Assembly: GCA_017462345.1 (NCBI GenBank)
Contig: JAFTRI010000026.1
Span: 51,133 to 115,132, forward strand
Direction: 5' to 3'
DNA length: 64,000 nucleotides
Source of the DNA: Muribaculaceae bacterium
GTDB taxonomy: Bacteria; Bacteroidota; Bacteroidia; Bacteroidales; Muribaculaceae
Positions within the stretch are counted from its first letter, which is position 1, and each line of letters opens with the position of its first letter. Made by a program: the position numbers and the translations under genes. Shown piece by piece: positions 6,393 through 17,100 of this stretch. Under the pieces are notes generated by a model, which saw only the letters and a list, made by a program, of their open reading frames with translations, was not told the origin of the DNA and made no database searches.

Positions 6393-9203
6393 CTAAAATC
6401 GCATCTTTGCTGTGTTTATAATAGTATCAGAAGATATTGTTACAATATATATTCCGTGTGCAGCATTGACCGGATATTGTTGTATGGTGGATATATGACC
6501 GAGGTGACGCCATTGGCCTATCTTCCGTCCCCTGGTATCGGTTATATGGATTAATGCGGCCCCCGGATATTCTACTATAATGGATGCATTTCCTTGATTG
6601 TCAAATTCTTTCCTTATTTTAAAGGAATCATGAATGGATGATGTGTTATTGAGTCCGGCTTCAGAAGAGCTGTAATAAAATGTTGTTGATTGGGAGTAGT
6701 CTGTTGACTGTGTTCCTTTGGGTGAATTGTATGAGGCTCTTGTTCTTATATAATATTTTTTCCCATTGTCAAGTGGCTTGCCGTTAAGCCGTATTTGTGA
6801 GCCGTATGATCGGTCAATGCCGTCCATGGTCGATATATTCTCTGTAATGTAGCTTAATCGGGAGGCAAATGAAAGTGTTTCGGAAACTTCTATCCGCAAC
6901 TTGTTCGCTCCTTCGACGGGTGTGGATTGCAGTTGTTGGTTGCTATATAAAATCCCTTCATCAATAGGTGTTAAAATTGCCGGAATGTCGGGTGTCATTT
7001 CTGTGGTTGAAAATGAATATGTGCGGCTTATTGTGTCTATGCCGTCATCAGTTCGGTGCAGGAGCCGGGCATAGTATGTTGTATAAGCACTTAACATGTA
7101 GTTAGGGACCTGGAATATCCCGTTATTTACTGAACCGCTAAAAATTATGCCGTTTGAAAAATCGGGGGATGTAGATAGTTGGAGAGTGGTTTCTCTTTCC
7201 GGCATTGAGCAGGTGATGGCAGGTGTCAGGCATACATCTGTAGCTCCGTTGAGGGGGTGTGTAATTCTCTGCTCATGAAATGTTATTGTGTTGGTGTCTG
7301 ATATGCCGTCGGAGCAGTAGTCTGCACATGAGCGTACTCTCCAATACAATGGTATTCCAAGCGGTATGCTATCAGTGTCGAAACCTGACGTCGGAAAGCA
7401 ATTCCGGTTAGTTGCCCGTGATTGTATGATTCTGTCCATGGATTGATCCCGAGCAATTTCAATAATGTAATTTGTCGCATCAGGAACTTTCTCCCATGTG
7501 AAAACGAATGGGATTTCAGCACAGCATTTTTCGGCGGGAAATGTAAGAACTGGAGCGGGAAGTTTTTTTGTTGCCGGATCAGGAAGGACATGGTCGTATT
7601 CATTGCCGTACCGGTCATAAATACATAGCGCGTAATTGTATCCGCTTAGAAGACTGTCGGGAATTGTAAATGAAGTATCGTAGGTAATGTCTACAAGGTA
7701 TTTTGTTTCTTTGTTGAAGTCGTGAAGCGGAAGAGAGTCAGGGAATGCGTAGACGGTGTAACGGACATTTTCGTATCCAGACCATTTCAACGTTGCTCCA
7801 TTTCGTGTAAAACTGTGAATTTTCCCTGGGTTATGCCCTTGTTGCCATGTCATGGTGGGAATTAATGCGGGATACAGGTTGTTATTGGATTTTATGGCTT
7901 TTCCCACTCCTTTAAGGTCTGATCCGGAGATGTTTCCTGCTGAGAATGTGATAATTCCAGGAACTCCTCCGCTGAGTTCTGCTGCTTTCCTGTTGAAAGT
8001 GATTTGGTCGGATACTTCCTGCCGGTTTTCATCGGTGTTGTTGATCTCTATAATATTTCCCGCAGCATCAGTTTCGGGGGATAGGAATCGTATGGAATTG
8101 CTTGCATAGAAGTGTCGTCCAAACCTGTTGGCAACAATATTCCACCATTGAGCCATCGGATAGAATGGGTTAGTGGGATGGTTTGTCTTCCAATAAAGTT
8201 GTGGTGCGATGTAGTCAATGGATTTTTCTCGTAACCAGGTTATAGGGTCGGAAAATATCCCGTCGTACTGCCAGTCGACGGCTTGACAGTAATGTGACAA
8301 GTCGGGCAGGCTGTCTGAGGGGATAATGCCCTTTCCGGCTGCGCCAGCCGGACTTATGCCGAACCGTACCCACGGTTTTATTGATTTTATTGTGCTGTTT
8401 ATGGTTGAAATCATTTGATTGACGTTATTTCTGCGCCAATCGGCAATGTTATCGGTTCCTCCTGCAAGAATGTATTTGTTGTAGTCGCTATAGTCTCCGG
8501 ACGATTGTCCGTCATTGGAAATTCCATTGGGATAAAACCAATCATCAAATACTATTCCGTCAACATCATAGTTGTTTAGTATGACTGTGCATATATCGGC
8601 AATACGGTTGGTCGTTTCTTGGAGAGCCGGATTAAAGATGTAGTATGTCATGTAGCCTCCATCTTCTTTCGGTATGGTGTGGCTGATGATATGTCCGCTA
8701 TCGAATGTCTTGTTGTCAAAAGCTGACTGGTTGATTCTCGGGTTGCATGATTTGTCGGGAATGGAGCGTGATTCAATGTTGCAAAAACGGTAAGGGTTTA
8801 TCCATGCATGTAGTTCCATGCCACGTCTATGGCATTCGGTTATCCAAAATGCCAGAGGATCGAATTCCGTTTGTGTACCACGTTTTCCTGTTACATATTC
8901 TGAAAATGGTTCATCGATCAGTATCCCGTTAAATGAATTTTTAAGGTATATGCGATCAGCCATTTGACGGACGTGCAGGAATATGCAATTAAATCCGTAG
9001 CTTTTCAGCCGGTTGATGTGGATTATTGCTTCTTGTTTTTGTGCAGTAGTATCCCGATTCCGTTCCTGAGGCCAGTCACAGCCCATTGGAGACACCCACA
9101 CGGCTCTAAGTTCTTGCTTTGGGGATGTTGAATCATCGGCAAGTGAAGGCAGACATGAGCAAGTTATAAATATACAGCAGATGAGGTTTTTCAGCCGTTT
9201 CAT
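6393..9203 (-). CDS. Secreted family-10-like glycosylhydrolase (GHL10) with C-terminal sorting domain
   Basis: The 936-residue protein has a signal peptide (about residues 1-22), a GHL10/DUF187 TIM-barrel region (about 30-440; marks include LRAVWVSPMGCDWPQ, LHAWINPYRF, VDGIVFDDWFYP, VRFGISPAG, DYIAPQLYW), two or three fibronectin-type-III-like modules (about 470-820), and a C-terminal domain of the T9SS type A style ending HGIYIVTISSDTIINTAKMRF. Proteins of this group are thought to cleave glycans or denuded peptidoglycan glycan; the substrate here is unknown. It is roughly twice as long as the paralogue at 47,965 because of the added modules. The tail implies export through the SprA translocon encoded nearby (inference). 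Confidence 0.88.
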   Translation of the reverse strand: MKRLKNLICCIFITCSCLPSLADDSTSPKQELRAVWVSPMGCDWPQERNRDTTAQKQEAIIHINRLKSYGFNCIFLHVRQMADRIYLKNSFNGILIDEPFSEYVTGKRGTQTEFDPLAFWITECHRRGMELHAWINPYRFCNIESRSIPDKSCNPRINQSAFDNKTFDSGHIISHTIPKEDGGYMTYYIFNPALQETTNRIADICTVILNNYDVDGIVFDDWFYPNGISNDGQSSGDYSDYNKYILAGGTDNIADWRRNNVNQMISTINSTIKSIKPWVRFGISPAGAAGKGIIPSDSLPDLSHYCQAVDWQYDGIFSDPITWLREKSIDYIAPQLYWKTNHPTNPFYPMAQWWNIVANRFGRHFYASNSIRFLSPETDAAGNIIEINNTDENRQEVSDQITFNRKAAELSGGVPGIITFSAGNISGSDLKGVGKAIKSNNNLYPALIPTMTWQQGHNPGKIHSFTRNGATLKWSGYENVRYTVYAFPDSLPLHDFNKETKYLVDITYDTSFTIPDSLLSGYNYALCIYDRYGNEYDHVLPDPATKKLPAPVLTFPAEKCCAEIPFVFTWEKVPDATNYIIEIARDQSMDRIIQSRATNRNCFPTSGFDTDSIPLGIPLYWRVRSCADYCSDGISDTNTITFHEQRITHPLNGATDVCLTPAITCSMPERETTLQLSTSPDFSNGIIFSGSVNNGIFQVPNYMLSAYTTYYARLLHRTDDGIDTISRTYSFSTTEMTPDIPAILTPIDEGILYSNQQLQSTPVEGANKLRIEVSETLSFASRLSYITENISTMDGIDRSYGSQIRLNGKPLDNGKKYYIRTRASYNSPKGTQSTDYSQSTTFYYSSSEAGLNNTSSIHDSFKIRKEFDNQGNASIIVEYPGAALIHITDTRGRKIGQWRHLGHISTIQQYPVNAAHGIYIVTISSDTIINTAKMRF

Positions 9204-9230
9204 GATATCGTTGGGGTTCTCGTATAAATG

Positions 9231-9264
9231 ACACGACTGGTCATGGTGTTTTGACCAGTCGTGT
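9231..9264 (-). terminator. Long hairpin after the phosphohexomutase gene
   Basis: A 13-bp perfect stem (ACACGACTGGTCA against TGACCAGTCGTGT) sits just past the mutase stop at 9288 and upstream of the GH10-like start at 9203. The U-tract is poor on either strand, so it may be a terminator or a processing/stability stem. Confidence 0.6.
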
Positions 9265-9287
9265 CGTATAGTTTTTGGTATTGATAT

Positions 9288-11036
9288 TTAGATTCCGAGG
9301 TCTTTCTTGATTGTATCAATTTTGGCTTCGGCTTCAGTGATGGCTTTGTCATAGTCAGCGGCTGACTCCATTCTGCCTTTGACTTCGACGTAGAACTTGA
9401 TTTTGGGTTCGGTCCCTGAAGGACGAACTGAAATCTTTGTGCCGTCGGCTGTGAAGAATTGCAGCACGTTTGACGTTGTGGGCATGTCCATTTTCTCGAC
9501 TGTGCCGTTTGCGATATTTTTCAGTGACAGATCGGCATAGTCTTTGACAACGGTAACGTTGCTGCCTGCGAGTTGCTTTGGCGGGTTGGCACGGAACTGT
9601 TTCATGATGGCAACGATCTCTTCGGCTCCGCTCTTGCCTTTGCGTACGAGAGAGATTCCTGCCTCGCGGGAGAATCCGTATTTCATGTAGATGTCCTGAA
9701 GCATCTGGATGAAGTTCATGCCGTTTTCCTTTGCCCAAGCGGCGGCTTCGGCCATCAATGATACTGCTGAGACGGCATCCTTGTCGCGTGCGAAATCTTC
9801 GGCAAGAAATCCGTAGCTTTCTTCTCCTCCACCGATGTAGCGGTCTTTGCCCTCAAGGTCGCGTATTACCGATGCAATCCATTTGAAGCCGGTGTAGCAG
9901 TCGTACATCTTGATGTTATTGGCTTCGGCGATTGCCTTGATGGTCTCGGTGGTCACGATTGTCTTTACTATGTATTCGTTGCCTTTGAGCAGACCGAGCT
10001 CGGTGCTGCGGGTCATGATATAGTTAAGAAGAATCATGACAATCTGGTTGCCGTTGATTAGTACGTATTCGCCTTTATCGTCGCGGATTACGCAGCCTAT
10101 GCGGTCGGCGTCGGGATCGGATGCCATAATGAGTTCGGCGTCCACTTCTCTGGCTTTTGCGATAGCCATGGCCATAGCCGACGGGACTTCAGGGTTGGGC
10201 GATTCGACTGTGGGGAAGTCTCCACTTGGGATGTCCTGTTCGGGGACATGGATGATATTGGTGAATCCGAAGTTACGGAGTGATGCGGGTATGAGTTCAA
10301 CGCCTGTCCCGTGGATGGGGGTATAGACGATTTTCATGTCGCTGTGTTTGGCATTGGTTTCAGGGCTTAGTGACAGTCCTTTGATTGCCGTGAGGAACTT
10401 TTCGTCGATCTCTTTGCCGATGATTTCGATTTTGGACGGATCTCCTTGCATCTTGATGCTCTCGACTCCCTTTATTTTGTTCACATGGTCGATAATGTTG
10501 GTGTCATGCGGGGCTATAATCTGTGCTCCGTCTGCCCAATATGCTTTGTAGCCGTTGTATTCCTTCGGGTTGTGGGATGCAGTGATGTTCACTCCACTCT
10601 GACAGTTGAGCTCACGTATGGCAAACGATAGCTCGGGAGTAGGGCGGAAACTGTCAAACAGATATACCTTGATACCGTTGGCTGAAAATACGTCGGCAAC
10701 GATTTCGGCAAATTTGCGGCTGTTGTTGCGTACATCGTGACCTACTACAACTTTTATTTCGGACAGCTCGGCAAACGCTTCCTTTAGATAGTTGGCAAGT
10801 CCTTGTGTAGCCGATGCTACTGTATATTTGTTCATGCGGTTGCATCCTGCACCCATGATACCTCTCAGTCCGCCTGTGCCGAATTCAAGGTCGCGGTAGA
10901 ATGACTCGATAAGTTCGGTCTTGTCTTCAGTGTCGAGCATACGTTTTACCTCAGCGCGTGTTTCCTCATCATATCCGTTGCCGAGCCACACTTGAGCCTT
11001 AGCGGTAACCGATTTCAACAATTCTTCATTTTCCAT
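9288..11036 (-). CDS. Phospho-sugar mutase (phosphoglucomutase/phosphomannomutase family)
   Basis: Interconverts hexose 1- and 6-phosphates in the cytoplasm, feeding glycogen and nucleotide-sugar synthesis. The 582 residues show all four family sites: phosphoserine loop TASHNPKEYNGYK, Mg loop DPDADRIG, sugar-specificity loop GGGEESYGF and phosphate-binding loop RPSGTEPKIKFYVE. GEESYGF is typical of the PGM2-like/PgcA branch acting on glucose phosphate, but mannose phosphate cannot be ruled out. It has its own promoter (11,110-11,137) and a hairpin behind it, so it is probably monocistronic. Confidence 0.94.
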   Translation of the reverse strand: MENEELLKSVTAKAQVWLGNGYDEETRAEVKRMLDTEDKTELIESFYRDLEFGTGGLRGIMGAGCNRMNKYTVASATQGLANYLKEAFAELSEIKVVVGHDVRNNSRKFAEIVADVFSANGIKVYLFDSFRPTPELSFAIRELNCQSGVNITASHNPKEYNGYKAYWADGAQIIAPHDTNIIDHVNKIKGVESIKMQGDPSKIEIIGKEIDEKFLTAIKGLSLSPETNAKHSDMKIVYTPIHGTGVELIPASLRNFGFTNIIHVPEQDIPSGDFPTVESPNPEVPSAMAMAIAKAREVDAELIMASDPDADRIGCVIRDDKGEYVLINGNQIVMILLNYIMTRSTELGLLKGNEYIVKTIVTTETIKAIAEANNIKMYDCYTGFKWIASVIRDLEGKDRYIGGGEESYGFLAEDFARDKDAVSAVSLMAEAAAWAKENGMNFIQMLQDIYMKYGFSREAGISLVRKGKSGAEEIVAIMKQFRANPPKQLAGSNVTVVKDYADLSLKNIANGTVEKMDMPTTSNVLQFFTADGTKISVRPSGTEPKIKFYVEVKGRMESAADYDKAITEAEAKIDTIKKDLGI

Positions 11037-11109
11037 GTCATTGAATATATCTAAGATTAATAATTATCTTTTTTGTGTCTAATGTCTACGGATTATCACC
11101 GAGATTATA

Positions 11110-11137
11110 CAAAGATAGTAATTTTAGCTGAGAACAA
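11110..11137 (-). promoter_or_regulatory. Promoter of the phosphohexomutase gene
   Basis: Minus strand TATCTTTG at 11,110-11,117 fits the -7 box; a TTG lies 17 bases upstream (11,135-11,137), slightly closer than the usual 19-21. The implied RNA start is about 65 bases before the ATG. Confidence 0.55.
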
Positions 11138-11188
11138 GTTAACTTACGGCAATATTCTGTCGGGAATAAAATGTTGTGTGAGCCTTGT

Positions 11189-14100
11189 TTATCGTGAGAG
11201 GGAGAGGTTGAGTGAGATACCGTAGCTGCTGTTGGTGGTCGGGTAGGAGCTTGTAGATACCAGCGGAGTATTGATCTGATGGTCAAAGTAGGCTGATACT
11301 GTGAGCCGTTTGCTCATGACGTAGCTTGCTGTGAGGTTGATGGCAATGGAACGTGTTCCGCTTGTCGCTTGCGTGTAGTTATCCTCGATGCGACGTATCA
11401 GAGCCTGGCTTTCCTGGAATGAGAAGTCGGCGTTGACTGTCAGGTCGTTGCTGACGCCTTGTTGCGAGCCTTTCATTTTCAGTACGGTATTGAATCCGAC
11501 AATTTTGTATCCTGCACCAACGGTAATGCCTTTGGTATTGGCTTCGACCAGTTGTCCTGCCGATGAATTCAGGGTAAGTGTACGGCTGTCGCGGTATTCG
11601 GCATTGAAAGAAAGCTCGTTTTTCAATGTTACAGCCAGTCCTACAAGTGGAGCAAATTTTTCGGTAATTGCTACAGATGAGATATTGTAGGGGGATGACG
11701 GTATCGGTTCTTCTGTGAGTTCATCCATCGTGAAGCCGAGATTTCCGTCGGCACTTATCCAGTTAAGATAGGATGAATAGGAGCCTACGGTGTAGGTACA
11801 CTGGTAGGCATGGCTCAGTGTGAATGACTTGAACCATTTGCGCATGTTGCCGAGATTGATGAAGCCATCGTAGGTGACACGCCAGTTGGGCAGTACTTCG
11901 GCAAATGACGGGAACGGGTCAAGGTATATCTTATTGGCGTCGACACCGGTATATGCTGCGATGAATGCCGGAATGAGCACATCGCTACTTGAAGAGTTGA
12001 CCGTACCTACTGCCGGGCTGAACGGAGCTCCAGCGTGGGGGCTGTCTTTCATGAATCCGGTTGTGGGGTAGTTAAAACCGGCATACTGTCTTTCGACGCG
12101 TTTTGAAATGACAGGAATATTATCACGGAATTGGTTGAATGCCTCGCTGTAGTATCCGTCATCGGCACTGCTCCCGCGCAATGCTGTTGCGATTGCGCAG
12201 TGGGTTTTGGTATAGCTTCCGCTACGTGTTATGGGAATATCTTCAAACATAAACTGAATCTGATTGGTGCGGTTGTCGGTACGGTTCGTGGTCAATTGCA
12301 CTTTCAGTCCGCGAATAGGTTCAAGGTTCAGTTCGATATTCAGTTCGTTGGCTTTGGACCATATTGCAGGCGATGTCTGTTCATCGTCGCATATCAGCCA
12401 ACCGCGTTCCTTTGCTTTATAAATATAGCTGTCATCGGTGAAACCGAATGCAAAGTCAAGACCGGGGGCCATCGGCCCGTAGCTGTTGGACTGACCGAAA
12501 ACATTACCTATTTCAGGTGAATACAAAGGCAACGACAGCGACTTGGTAGTACGCCACCTCACACTCAGGCTCCGTGGCATCATGGCAAAACGCGTAGCGT
12601 ATTCACCGATTTCCCGCCAGATGCTCTTTTCGTCTTTCAGAACTTCAACGATGGTGAATTTTACGTTCTCATCACCCCGGTTGAGGATAAGAACCGAGTT
12701 GGCGTCAATGGGTTTGGACTTGATTACTACAGGCTTTCCGTCGGTTGTTACTGCTGTGATCTTGACTTTCTTGCTGCGCAGATTATGCTTGATTGTCAAT
12801 GTCGTGTCAGGCAATAGCTTGTAGGTGCGTTCAAATTTCTTCGGTTTCCTGTTTTTAGTGGCTTGACGCTTGTTGGAGAAGCGTTTGTTCACATCTTTCA
12901 GGAACGGAATCTTGTTGTATAGTGTCTCGAAGTTTATGCGTCCTTCGGTATTCCATGTCGCCTGATTGCTGATTGTGTTTCCGAGGTTCACGTCCTCTAC
13001 TGTCGCTCCGCGATCCCACCGGTAGGTAGAGTTATAGGTTACTGAACCGGTGAGAAAGTCAATAACCGGAATCTTGCTGAACGGTGCTTTATAGGACGCA
13101 ACAAATGTCTGGTTGTATGCCCACGGTGTACCCATGTGCAGAATGCTTTGCCAAACGGTGTCTTTCCACTGCTCGTATTTGTCGGGGAACAGCTTGCGGT
13201 TTACAGCACCGACCGGTTCTTCGATGCGTGCCGATGTGTTGGAGTTGAATGACAGGTTGAGTTGCTTGGTGATATTCCACGTCAGGGCAAGCTGGCGATC
13301 CCACAGGAAATTCTTGCTTACCGAAACCGGCAACCTGAACATTACATCGACCTCGCTTCGTGTCTGCTGTTCGTAGTAATAGCGGGACATTGTTGTAAGG
13401 AATGAAATCGAGGTAGGCAGATAATTGACTTCCCAATCTTTGATGAATTTCAGGTTCTTGTTCTTGCTTTTTATCCAACTGAACGGTTTCAGCCCTTTAA
13501 TGTAAGGCGTATATGAGTACTGGAAACTGCCACGGTAATCGTTGGTATATTCGTATTCGGTCGTGGGATCCATCTTGGTCTGCTTGTTGAATGAGAAATT
13601 AAGCGTGAAGTTGGCGGGATCCCATGGCATGGGGTTCTTGCTTTTTATCCCGAAATTAAGCCCTGAAATACTGAAACTCTGTATTGTCGTGCGTTCAACG
13701 GCATAGTCGTTAATGGAGTCTTTTTCGGCTTCGGTCTTTGCATCGTCAAGAGCATCCTGTAACAGTACGTCCTGATCGAGAGGGTTGTATTTCGGAGAGG
13801 TCTTTTCTTTGGATATGGAATAATATACCGGTGCTTTCAGTTGTACTTTTTCTGGAAGAAAACGTCCGAGGTCGGCTTGTACGGCGAAGTTATACTGTTC
13901 ATAATCATCAAGACGACGTTCGTTCAGAGCCTGGTCAACACCTCCGAAACCGGCAGTCTCAACATGAGTGCCGAAATTCAATGTTGCAATGTCGGATATT
14001 CCCAGGTTTACATTGGCTTTGGCTGCCCATCCTCCCTCGTCGTTAAAGTCGGTCACTTTAAGTTCGTTGACCCATACGATGGCGTCTTTGGTGGTACTTG

Positions 14101-17100
14101 CATTGTTTCTCACACCGACAAGCAGAACCCTTACATCACTCAACGACGGGTTACCGAGCACTGATATTGTGTTGCGCTCATTGTCCGGATCCCGTCCGGA
14201 ATACAGGGTCGCATATCCCACAGTACTGTTTTCCTGCATTTTTGCCACGTTGCGTTCTTTTTTGAGATCGACAAGATTCTGTAGGTTGAAGTTCATGTAG
14301 TTGGCTTCGGGCCATACGATATACTGGTCGGATGTGAGATAAGTGTTGTATTTACCGTGAGGAGTGAGCATCAGAGGAATTTCGTATTCGTAGTAGTTGT
14401 TCTTCACATCGGAACCGAGACGGATGAAAACCGACATTTCACCTGAGCGAAGATTGGTTACGTCATCGATGAGGCTCTCGGCATGTACCCACATCTGCAT
14501 ACGCTTGTAGTTGCGCAGGTCGAGAGATGTGTTACGGTACACTCCGCGTGCGTCTCCGGCTTGCAGCCCTGTCACTTTCATTGACATCGACTGTTCATTG
14601 AGTTGTGTAATCTGTGACTGTCCCGGGTCGACGATGCGTGTCACGCCGGGAGGGAGAACGTAATTGACAGGTTCGCGTCCGGCATTCTCCTCGATGTTGA
14701 CTACCGACAGGTCAAGTTGTCCTTGGGCAGGAGCGTCACCTCTGCTGTTAAGGTTGAAATCATAACCGCGCCATTCCCCGCGCACGAGTTCGAGTGTCGC
14801 GAAACGCAGGTGGGTCACTTTCTTGAAGCCGGTCATGAACATGCGGGCAAAACGCACGGTTGACAGATCGCTTATAGAACCGACAACCTTGTCGGGACTG
14901 CTTAACGGAATCTTAAATTGGAACCATTCCACTTCCACGTTCTTACCGTCCTCGGTGTGGACTAAAGATACCTGTTTGTCGGTAATATAGTTCTTGCCGA
15001 CAACAAGATCCTCGGGACGTATCGATACTTTATATTGGAAATAGCGTTCGTATTCGTTAAGGGTGTTATCCTGATTTATGTCCTCGACATCAGGTACGCT
15101 GCGTGCCGACTGGTATAGGGGGTCACTTGCATCTTCCGGAGACAGGGAGTTGCCCTCCACTCCGTTGTAATGTTTGTACCGCTCAAGGATCGACAGGCGT
15201 TGTTCGTCGTAGTCATATCCTCGGAAGAAATGGTAATTGTCTCCTGCCGGGTCATTTAAAGGGGAGAACTGGTCGGATTGCATCCTGGCTATTGTAGTGG
15301 CCGGAAGTCTCAGACGCAGTTTGTCGAGATAGTTCTTATACGTATCGAATCCGAATTCGGCATCGTTCTTTAAGCCGTCAAGACCTACATCCTGTACCGG
15401 ACGGGATCCGCTATTGTTGTCAAAGGCGTATGTCAGTGAAGTCTGCGAAGATACGCGTCCCCATACGGTATTCTGCATGTATTCGTTGCTTCCGTTATAA
15501 GGAACACCGTTTTCGTATGATTTTAATCCGTCTTTCAGTATATCCTCACTCATTTCGCCAAAATTCAGATACAGATCACCTCCCTCAAGGTTAGGATTGC
15601 TCTCGTCAAGGAATGGATTCATGAGCCAGAATTGTACGTATTCAATGTTGGATTGCTCGAAGTTGGTATTATCCATCTTGCGCATGATACCTCCCCAACG
15701 TTTTTCGGGACTGAGCAGTTTGCCTTCATCGTCAATGTTTTCGGCATCGAGGTTGTAAGGTCCTCTCTCTTCGGGGTAGAATGACAGGTTGAGGGTCTGT
15801 ATCGTCGATGATTCACCGTAACTCAATTCACGCCCCGGAAAAATTTCTTGTGATGTGACTTCACGAACGTATGGATTGGAAAGCTGGGCGAGGTCGCTCT
15901 TGATGTATCCGGGTGCAAGACCCGAGTTCTTTTGGGTGAACATGCGGTCGATGTAGTACCATGCCAGCAATGCACGATTCTTGCCGTAATCGATGTTATT
16001 GGAGAGTTTGGCCTCCTTGAATAGGGCATCTTCGCTCGGGTCGTATGGCGTGGATGCAAGAAACCATGAATATGGCGAACGTAGGTCGATTCCTGTCTGT
16101 GATGATTCAAAGTCGTCGACGTAGGAACTGCCTTGGTTTGAACCGGACTTCTGTTTGTTGGGGACAAGTTGGGCAAACTCGGCGGTCACGTTGAGCGTTG
16201 ACGCTTGCGTGGCATTTACCGTGGGGATTTTGTTGACAAGATTGGTGAGCCACATGAACTCTGTGTTATAGGCCATGTTAAGTCCCCACATTGTATTGTT
16301 GATAATCTCGTCTCCGATATTTACTTTTTCAGTCAGTGCTTTTTCCGAGAAGTGTAGAATGGTGGCTCCGATGTTGAAGTCTTTGTTGAATTGATAGTTA
16401 AGGTCAAGACCCAATAATGTCTTGCGTTGGGTGCTGAACATGGACTGGTTCTCAAGTGTTACACTGATGCTCTGTCCCGAATCTATGATGCTCTGGTTGG
16501 TAATTGTCACTATACCCATAGAATAGTCGACAGTGTAATCGCTGTTCTCGGTCAATGTGACACCTCCGGCAGTTACCACTACCGACCCGCGCGGAACGTT
16601 CATTGCGTTGAGGCGTATCTGAGAGCCTGCCGAGGCCTGATATTCACCGGTGAGTATAAACTTGTTCTTGTCGGCGAACTGCCGAGCGACGGTTATGGTA
16701 GAGTCGTACAATTCCTGGTAAACGTATTGCTTGGCTATGGCCGGGTCGGTTATTTTCTTTTCGAGATGAGATCCAAACGGTTCTACTACGGGAAAGATAA
16801 TCTTGCCGTTTGAAGACAATACGGTGTATCCTTCAATGAAGTCGAAGAATCCGTCGGAGTTGGATTGTTCGTTCGAGTCCAACCGGTCAAGATTCATTAC
16901 CTGTAGCAGGGGGATATTATTGAGTCCGGGGATGGGAAGATAGTTTATCTCCGTACCGGTTGTATCACTCAGATACTTTATATTCAGCTTAAAATTACTT
17001 TTCTGTACTTGATATGCCCCGAGTGAATATACATTCTTCATCATCAAGTCCCACATTGGCAATTTAGGGGCAACGGTGGTGCTCTTGAGCATCTTTACAT